A stretch of DNA of 46,238 bases from Erythrobacter ramosus. GTDB taxonomy: Bacteria; Pseudomonadota; Alphaproteobacteria; Sphingomonadales; Sphingomonadaceae. A model generated the notes under the pieces. The model was not told the DNA's origin. It worked only from the letters and a program-made list of their open reading frames with translations, and did no database searches. This document shows positions 41,350 through 46,238 of this stretch, piece by piece (positions within the stretch are counted from its first letter, which is position 1; every line of letters begins with the position of its first letter). A program made the position numbers and the translations under genes. The DNA lies in assembly GCF_009828055.1 (NCBI RefSeq), contig NZ_WTYB01000005.1, positions 1 to 46,238 of the forward strand, written 5' to 3'.

Positions 41350-42680
41350 CGGCTGAAATCCTGGCAGGCCCCGCTTCGGTTCCATCGGCATCATCCGAGC
41401 CGGTCCCTCCGCCCCTTGTCGGCCCACAGACTTCGGCGGCGGCAATCCCTCAGGCCAAGGTCAGTCCGCTGGCCAAAAGCCTGCTGGGCCACAAATGGCT
41501 GGTCGCCTTGGCCGTTCTCGGCCTGCTGCTCGCCGGTTACTTTGGCTACCGGTATTTGAACGGCACAGCGGTTCCGGTCGAGCTGGTGCAGCGCGCCGAC
41601 CTGCTGAAGACGGTGGTCGCCAGTGGGCACATCGAATCCCCCTATCGGGTCGAAATTGCCAGTCAGATTACTGGCACCGTGGTCTCGGTCGCTGTGCGCG
41701 AAGGCGAAGTGGTGCGGCGGGGGCAGCCGCTGATCTTGCTGCGGTCGGACGAATTGCAGAACATCGCTGCTCAGGCCCGAGCTGCCGAGGCGCAAGCCAG
41801 TGCGCGGGTCCGGCAAGTGAGCGAGCTGTCCTTGCCGCAAGCGCTGGAGGCGGAGCGTTCCGCGCAGGCCAGCCTCCTTGGCACGCAGCAGATCTACGAC
41901 CGCACATCCGCCCTCTTGCCGAAGGGCTTCGTGACTCGCGCCTATTTCGACGAGGTCACCCGTAACCGCGATATTGCGCGCACGCAGGTGGTGGTGGCGC
42001 AGACGCAGATTCGCAGCGCCCGCGCCGGCGGGAGCGGGCTGGCCGCAGCCACCGCCGACTTGCAGCAAGCCCGAGCAAGCTCGGCGGCGGCGCAATCACG
42101 GCTCGGCGATGCCACGATCGCTGCGCCACGCGACGGCGTGCTCATCAGCCGCTCGGTCGAACGCGGGGCCGTGGTCGTACCCGGAGCGACCTTGATGCTG
42201 CTCTCGCCCGGTGGCGACATGCAGATCGTGCTGCAAATCGACGAGCGCAATCTTAGCCGGATCGCCATCGGGCAGACGGCGCGTGTCTCAGCCGATGCCT
42301 ATCCGCAAGCGCACTTCGCCGCGAAAGTGGCTTACATCAATCCGGGCATCGACATTGCCCGCGCCTCGGCGACCGTGAAGCTGACCGTCACCGACCCGCC
42401 CGCCTATCTGCGCCAGAATATGACGGTGTCGGTCGACATCGAAACGGCCCGCCGCGCCGATGTTCTGTCGCTTCCGGGCAGCGCCGTGCGCGATGCGCTG
42501 ACGCCTGCGCCGTGGGTGATGGTGATCGAGAACGGACGCGCCGTGCGCCGTCCGGTGCGGCTGGGGTTGCAGGGCGACCAGCGGATCGAAATCCTGAGCG
42601 GCGTTGCCAAGGGCGCGCAGGTGATCCCGGCAACATCGGAGATTGCAGTAGGTGACCGGGTGCGAGCGGCTGCGCGATGA
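41346..42680 (+). CDS. ABC-exporter periplasmic adaptor (HlyD/MacA/DevB type)
   Basis: 444 residues. A cytoplasmic Pro-rich start, one membrane helix (WLVALAVLGLLLAGYFGYRY, about residues 49-68), then membrane-fusion-protein architecture: barrel-sandwich halves VVASGHIESPYRVEIASQITGTVVSVAVREGEVVRRGQPLI and DATIAAPRDGVLISRSVERGAVVVPG, an alpha-hairpin between them (about residues 140-240), then beta-barrel and MP domains (RRADVLSLPGSAVRDALTPAPWVMV). It should link the permease to an outer-membrane channel such as TolC, which is not in this window. Overlaps both neighbours by ATGA. Confidence 0.92.
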   Translation: MTAEILAGPASVPSASSEPVPPPLVGPQTSAAAIPQAKVSPLAKSLLGHKWLVALAVLGLLLAGYFGYRYLNGTAVPVELVQRADLLKTVVASGHIESPYRVEIASQITGTVVSVAVREGEVVRRGQPLILLRSDELQNIAAQARAAEAQASARVRQVSELSLPQALEAERSAQASLLGTQQIYDRTSALLPKGFVTRAYFDEVTRNRDIARTQVVVAQTQIRSARAGGSGLAAATADLQQARASSAAAQSRLGDATIAAPRDGVLISRSVERGAVVVPGATLMLLSPGGDMQIVLQIDERNLSRIAIGQTARVSADAYPQAHFAAKVAYINPGIDIARASATVKLTVTDPPAYLRQNMTVSVDIETARRADVLSLPGSAVRDALTPAPWVMVIENGRAVRRPVRLGLQGDQRIEILSGVAKGAQVIPATSEIAVGDRVRAAAR

Positions 42681-43903
42681 ACAATGCCGTGCCGTTCGAA
42701 TGGATCGCAGCGGTCCGATTCTTGCGCGAAGGGCGCTTGCAGACCGCCTTCATCATTCTGGGCATCACCATCGGCGTTGCGGTGATCGTGTTCATGTCGG
42801 CGCTGCTGTCGGGCTTGCAGGTCAACTTCCTTGACCGGGTGCTGACATCCTCGGCCCAGATCCAGCTGCTGCCGCTCGATCAGGTCGCCCGGCCGCTGTT
42901 TGCATCGGATGACGTGATCGAGGACGCGACCGTGCAGCGTCCCACGCAAAGGATCGTGTCGATCAACCAATGGCAAAAGGTGCGAGACCGGGTGGCGCAA
43001 ATGCCAGGTGTGTTGAACGCTGCCCCGACCATGCTGGGTTCTGCGCTGGTCACGCGCGGCGATGCGAGCCGCGCGGTCAGAGTGTCCGGGGTTGAACCCG
43101 AGAGCTATTTCCCAATCATCCGCATCCCTGACTTTCTGACCGAGGGTAAAGCGACCCTTGCCAATGACGAGATCATTCTCGGCACCGATCTCGCCACCAA
43201 TCTCGGCGCCAGTCTGGGCGATACCGTAAATGTCCGGGCGGCTTCGGGCAATTCGGTCATATTGCGCATCACCGGGCTGTTCGATCTGGGTAACAAGGCT
43301 GCGAACGAAAGCGTCAGCTATGTCGCGCTACGCACAGCGCAATCGCTGCTGGGGCAGGCAGGCGCGGTCACCACGATCGAGGTCAAGATCGCCGATGTCT
43401 ATGCCGCCGAGCGGCTAGCGCAGCAGATTGCCGCCGCCAATCCGGTCAAAGCCGAAAGCTGGATCGCCACCAATGCGCAGTTCTTCACCGCAATCCGGGC
43501 GCAGCAATCGTCCAACACGCTGATCCGAGCGTTCGTCGGTCTGTCGGTCGCCTTCGGGATTGCGGCAGTGCTGGTTGTCTCGGTGATCCAGCGGTCGAAG
43601 GACATCGGCATCCTGCGCGCGATGGGGACGACGCGCGGGCAGATCCTGCGGATTTTCCTCATTCAAGGCGGCTTGCTTGGCTTGGCGGGCGCGATCATCG
43701 GCTGCCTGGTCGGGGCGGGTGGTCTCATCTGGTATCACAGTCTGATCCGTCAGGCCGATGGTAGCGAGCTGTTTCCGCTGCTGCTAGAGCGTCAGATGTT
43801 CATCGTGACGCTGGGCCTTGCCACCATCACGGGTCTGCTGTCCGCCACCGCGCCGGCCCTGCGCGCGGCCAAGCTTGATCCGGTCGACGCCATCCGTGGA
43901 TAG
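42677..43903 (+). CDS. FtsX-like ABC exporter permease (DevC type)
   Basis: 408 residues, four membrane helices: one near the N-terminus ([28 protein letters not shown]), then a large ~230-residue periplasmic MacB-like domain, and three at the C-terminus ([56 protein letters not shown], then [35 protein letters not shown]). The last motif is the MacB/LolE/FtsX signature. Unlike MacB the ATPase is a separate gene, as in DevBCA exporters. The substrate is unknown; relatives export glycolipids, peptides or lipoproteins. Confidence 0.92.
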   Translation: MNNAVPFEWIAAVRFLREGRLQTAFIILGITIGVAVIVFMSALLSGLQVNFLDRVLTSSAQIQLLPLDQVARPLFASDDVIEDATVQRPTQRIVSINQWQKVRDRVAQMPGVLNAAPTMLGSALVTRGDASRAVRVSGVEPESYFPIIRIPDFLTEGKATLANDEIILGTDLATNLGASLGDTVNVRAASGNSVILRITGLFDLGNKAANESVSYVALRTAQSLLGQAGAVTTIEVKIADVYAAERLAQQIAAANPVKAESWIATNAQFFTAIRAQQSSNTLIRAFVGLSVAFGIAAVLVVSVIQRSKDIGILRAMGTTRGQILRIFLIQGGLLGLAGAIIGCLVGAGGLIWYHSLIRQADGSELFPLLLERQMFIVTLGLATITGLLSATAPALRAAKLDPVDAIRG

Positions 43904-44597
43904 ACCTGCTGCCGACACGCCGATCGTGCATCTTGAGGGGATCCGTCGTTCCTACAATATCGGGCTGCCGTCCGAGATCGAGATCCTGCACGGCATCGAC
44001 CTTGATCTGCATCGCGGCGAGTTTCTGGCGCTGATGGGGGCTTCGGGGTCGGGCAAGAGCACCTTGCTCAACATCATCGGCCTGCTCGACCGGCCGACGG
44101 CGGGGCACGTGTTCATCAATGGGATCGACACCGCGAGCCTTGATGATTCTGCCATTACCCGCCTGCGCGGCCATGCCATCGGCTTCGTGTTTCAGGAGCA
44201 CCACCTGATCTCCGCCTTCACGGCGCTGGAGAATGTCATGATGCCGATGATCGTCGATCGTAATGGCGGCAGTGATGCGATCAGAGCGCGCGCACTGGGC
44301 CTGCTGGCGAAGATGGGCCTCGCGCATGTCGGCGACAATATGTCCTCGAACATGTCCGGCGGCGAGCAGCAGCGGGTGGCGATCGCGCGGGCGCTGGCGA
44401 TGCAGGCCAGCCTTATCCTCGCCGACGAGCCCACCGGCAACCTCGACAGCCAGTCGGCCGATAATGTGTTCGACTTCATGCGCCAGCTGAACCGCGACGA
44501 AGGCACCTGCTTCCTGATCGTCACCCACAATCTCGAACTCGCCCAGAAGTGCGACCGGATCATCACTATGGCCGACGGGGCGATCACGCCAGCCTGA
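43896..44597 (+). CDS. ABC exporter ATP-binding protein (DevA/MacB-NBD type)
   Basis: 233 residues from GTG 43896, which overlaps the permease stop at 43903; the frame is open to 43818 only as overlap with the permease. [29 protein letters not shown] is typical of the o228/LolD/MacB class. Walker [11 protein letters not shown]-loop [21 protein letters not shown], signature [18 protein letters not shown], Walker [13 protein letters not shown] and H-loop VTHN are all intact. It energises the permease and adaptor upstream; the gene order adaptor-permease-ATPase is that of DevBCA. Confidence 0.95.
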   Translation: MDRPAADTPIVHLEGIRRSYNIGLPSEIEILHGIDLDLHRGEFLALMGASGSGKSTLLNIIGLLDRPTAGHVFINGIDTASLDDSAITRLRGHAIGFVFQEHHLISAFTALENVMMPMIVDRNGGSDAIRARALGLLAKMGLAHVGDNMSSNMSGGEQQRVAIARALAMQASLILADEPTGNLDSQSADNVFDFMRQLNRDEGTCFLIVTHNLELAQKCDRIITMADGAITPA

Positions 44598-44629
44598 CCC
44601 GCGCCATTGCCCCGCAATCCCCTGTCGGT

Positions 44630-45109
44630 TCAGCCATGCTTGTCGGCGGCGGGATGGGGCTGCACTGACCAATCGGCCGGCGGATCATCATCATCACCGG
44701 CGGCTATGGCTTGGGTCGCCTGCACCTTTGCGGGCTTGTGATGGGCCGGGGCGTAGATCGTATAGAGCTGCATGGGGCTGCTGCCGGTATTGGCAATATT
44801 GTGCCAGGTTCCCGCTGGCACGAGAACGCACCAGCCATCAGACACGTCGCGATCGAGGGTCAAGTGATCCGCCGATGGACCCATCCGCATCCGGCCTTGG
44901 CCCGCTTCGATCCGGAGGAACTGATCAGTCTCGGGGTGGGCCTCAAGGCCAATATCGCCGCCGACCGGGATCGCCATCAGGGTGACCTGAAGATACCGCC
45001 CGCTCCACGCGACCGTGCGATAATCCGGATTGGCAATGGTCGCGCGCTCAATATCGAACGCTTGGGGCGCTGGTCCAATGTCTTTGATCGTCGGTTCAGC
45101 GCGTTCCAT
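44630..45109 (-). CDS. Single-domain cupin protein
   Basis: 159 residues; TAGGAGA lies before the start. A beta-barrel cupin with motif 1 GGDIGLEAHPETDQFLRIEAGQGRMRMG (His and Glu metal ligands) and motif 2 DGWCVLVPAGTWHNIANTGSSPMQLYTIYAP (His). After the barrel a poorly structured acidic tail (DDDDPPADWSVQPHPAADKHG) follows. Cupins of this type include small dioxygenases, sugar isomerases and metal-dependent sensors. Substrate unknown. Convergent with the exporter operon. Confidence 0.88.
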   Translation of the reverse strand: MERAEPTIKDIGPAPQAFDIERATIANPDYRTVAWSGRYLQVTLMAIPVGGDIGLEAHPETDQFLRIEAGQGRMRMGPSADHLTLDRDVSDGWCVLVPAGTWHNIANTGSSPMQLYTIYAPAHHKPAKVQATQAIAAGDDDDPPADWSVQPHPAADKHG

Positions 45110-45735
45110 GATGCGTCTCCTAGAGCGGGCAAATGCTGCGTGCGCTTCTATAGACGTCAGGAAATACTGGTGCGCCCGGATGGCTTAATCGTACCTTTCG
45201 GCGCCTATGGAAAGCATCGGGAATTACTGACGCTATTTCGCGGGACCAGCCATCCCCGAGTGGGGCGGAAGATAGGGAAACTGAAATAATCCACCGAGAT
45301 CCGCGGCAAGTCGGCAAATTCTCCCGATTCTAGCAATGCCGAGGAAATGAACGGGAAGTTCCCGCTCATAGGAGCAAAACCCGGACACAAATCGACCGCC
45401 CCAGACGTCCGCATTTGGGCACGGCTACGGTGTGATTACGGTGCCGAACCGGGCGCGCGTTGCTTACCGTCCGCTTCGAGGCATCCAAATCGGCAGCTTC
45501 TGTCAGAAGGGGACATTCAATGCGGTGATCGTAAACGACCGGGTCTGGGTCGGCAACCGCCGCCCCCCCCCACGCGTGCTACGAATGGCGGCTATCGTGA
45601 ATTCGTTACCCAAGAGCTGCCGTTCCGCAACCGACCCCATTGCCGTCGCGTGAAACATGCACGCTCTCTAGAAACTTTAATTGCGAAACCTGATTTAAAA
45701 TAGAGCATTTTTTGGGGAGCGTCCCAGTATGCCCT
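45110..45735. other. Gene-poor spacer, about 625 bp
   Basis: No credible gene. A frame at 45347-45703 has no ribosome-binding site, no family signal and ends in A/T-rich DNA. Visible features are a palindrome CGGGAAGTTCCCG at 45352-45364, a run of nine C's inside CGCCCCCCCCC near 45561-45571, and a GAATGGCGGCTATCG motif at 45583-45597 that resembles copies at 29225 and 32215. Confidence 0.5.
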
Positions 45736-45972
45736 ATGAAAAGATATTATTTCAACGTCTACAATGACGACATAACCTTCGATGACGAAGGGGCGTTGTT
45801 AGCGGACGATCATGCTGCACGAGCACATGCAGTAAAAGCGGTTCGCTCACTCGCTTCAGAAACGGTTTTGCTCGGTCATTTTACCGGAAGTGACCGCGTG
45901 GAGTTCGTGGATGCCGACCAAAATATAATCGGCCAAGTTCGATTTGATGAGGCAATTGTTTTAAAAGCCTAG
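45736..45972 (+). CDS. DUF6894 small protein
   Basis: 78 residues from ATG 45736 (MKRYYFNVYNDDITFDDEGALL). The Y-F-N/D-V...D-x-E-G start and the DDHAARAHAVKAVRSLASE helix, then a beta-rich end (RVEFVDADQNIIGQVRFDEAIVL), are the DUF6894 pattern of small cytoplasmic proteins common in sphingomonads and rhizobia. Function unknown. More A/T-rich than the core genome. No good ribosome-binding site other than GGGGAG 20 bases upstream. Confidence 0.85.
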   Translation: MKRYYFNVYNDDITFDDEGALLADDHAARAHAVKAVRSLASETVLLGHFTGSDRVEFVDADQNIIGQVRFDEAIVLKA

Positions 45973-46161
45973 GCGTATGGCGTTTCGGTTTTGCATCTAT
46001 TCCCCATGCGTTTCGAGCAAATCCGGCGTCCATTTTCCACCCAGTTCCAGCCATGAGTGACGACCCGGCTCGATCCCGAAAGCTGCCCTCGGGGGAGCGG
46101 CTGTTTGGTCAGCGTGCCTTTGGCCGGGCCTTATGTCGATGCCTGGGTGAGGCCAACGAGA
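45973..46161. other. Spacer between DUF6894 and the IS end
   Basis: About 190 bases. A minus-strand frame ending at 45997 (last residues WLELGGKWTPDLLETHGE) runs through the region from inside the IS and may be the tail of another gene cut by the IS, but no family is recognised and I would not call it a gene. Confidence 0.4.
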
Positions 46162-46238
46162 TGATCTGCCCCCTTCTGAGTGGCCCAATTTCTATTTTAG
46201 AATAGGTCATGAAGGAGGAATGGGATGGCGAGGAATCA
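46162..46238 (+). mobile_element. Insertion-sequence end, second inverted copy
   Basis: Inverted copy of 1-76, identical over 76 bases. It starts TGATCTGCCCCC and contains AAGGAGG followed six bases later by an ATG at 46225 (MARN...), the likely transposase start reading rightwards out of the window. The flanking bases differ from those of the left copy, so no target-site duplication shared by the two copies is seen. Confidence 0.75.

Noticed and set aside
45347..45703. 118-codon frame in the right-hand spacer
   Set aside because: No ribosome-binding site, no recognisable family and its end runs into A/T-rich spacer.

Overview
The window is a GC-rich bacterial chromosome segment. Gene content and order (serC-serA next to hisZ, argH-lipoprotein-lysA, a GTTC-N7-GTTC LexA-type box, a small DUF6894 protein, dispersed CCCGGCGAAGGCCGGG palindromes) point to an alphaproteobacterium, most likely a sphingomonad of the Erythrobacter/Porphyrobacter kind. 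That placement is inference from families and layout, not a database match. No rRNA operon, CRISPR array or phage structural gene was seen.

Layout. (1) 1-1310: an A/T-richer, foreign-looking edge. An insertion-sequence end (1-76) cuts into a DUF3883 nuclease-like gene; then come ~590 bp without a gene, a 46-bp copy of a tRNA-Thr 3' end, and the intact tRNA-Thr(UGU) gene. (2) 1.4-25.6 kb: mostly housekeeping. rarA and a DWSG protein; a PadR regulator and a small membrane protein; a glycosyltransferase; serC-serA for serine; hisZ and a RidA-like protein; purA; a lipoprotein L,D-transpeptidase; a pseudo-receiver/MarR regulator with two operator-like sites; the argH-lipoprotein-lysA-siroheme operon; a TlpA thioredoxin; psd; an SDR; esterases; an FAD protein; an exported DUF885 protein. 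(3) 25.8-32.2 kb: a Tricorn-type protease, an exported amidohydrolase and an orphan FimB-size tyrosine recombinase, separated by gene-poor spacers. (4) 32.5-45.1 kb: a signalling, stress and envelope region. It holds a 1460-aa CheB-CheR-PAS-kinase-REC-REC-LuxR fusion, a Crp/Fnr regulator, a glycine-zipper lipoprotein, two tiny membrane proteins missed by length cut-offs, CsbD, a DUF883-like protein, a PA2169-like bundle protein, then a tightly overlapping operon of a flavohaem transmembrane reductase and a three-gene DevBCA-type ABC exporter, and a cupin. (5) 45.1-46.2 kb: a gene-poor spacer, one DUF6894 gene and a second copy of the same IS end.

The two 76-bp ends are inverted copies with the transposase start facing outward. 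The window therefore most likely ends where an assembly broke at a multicopy IS; it is not a composite transposon.

Most promising for something undescribed is region 4. The same 45-bp upstream element (32 of 45 bases identical) precedes both the Crp/Fnr gene and the lipoprotein/stress-protein cluster. A single-chain chemosensory-type kinase that carries its own FixJ/LuxR output domain sits just upstream. Together they look like a self-contained envelope-stress regulon that ends in a redox-linked exporter.
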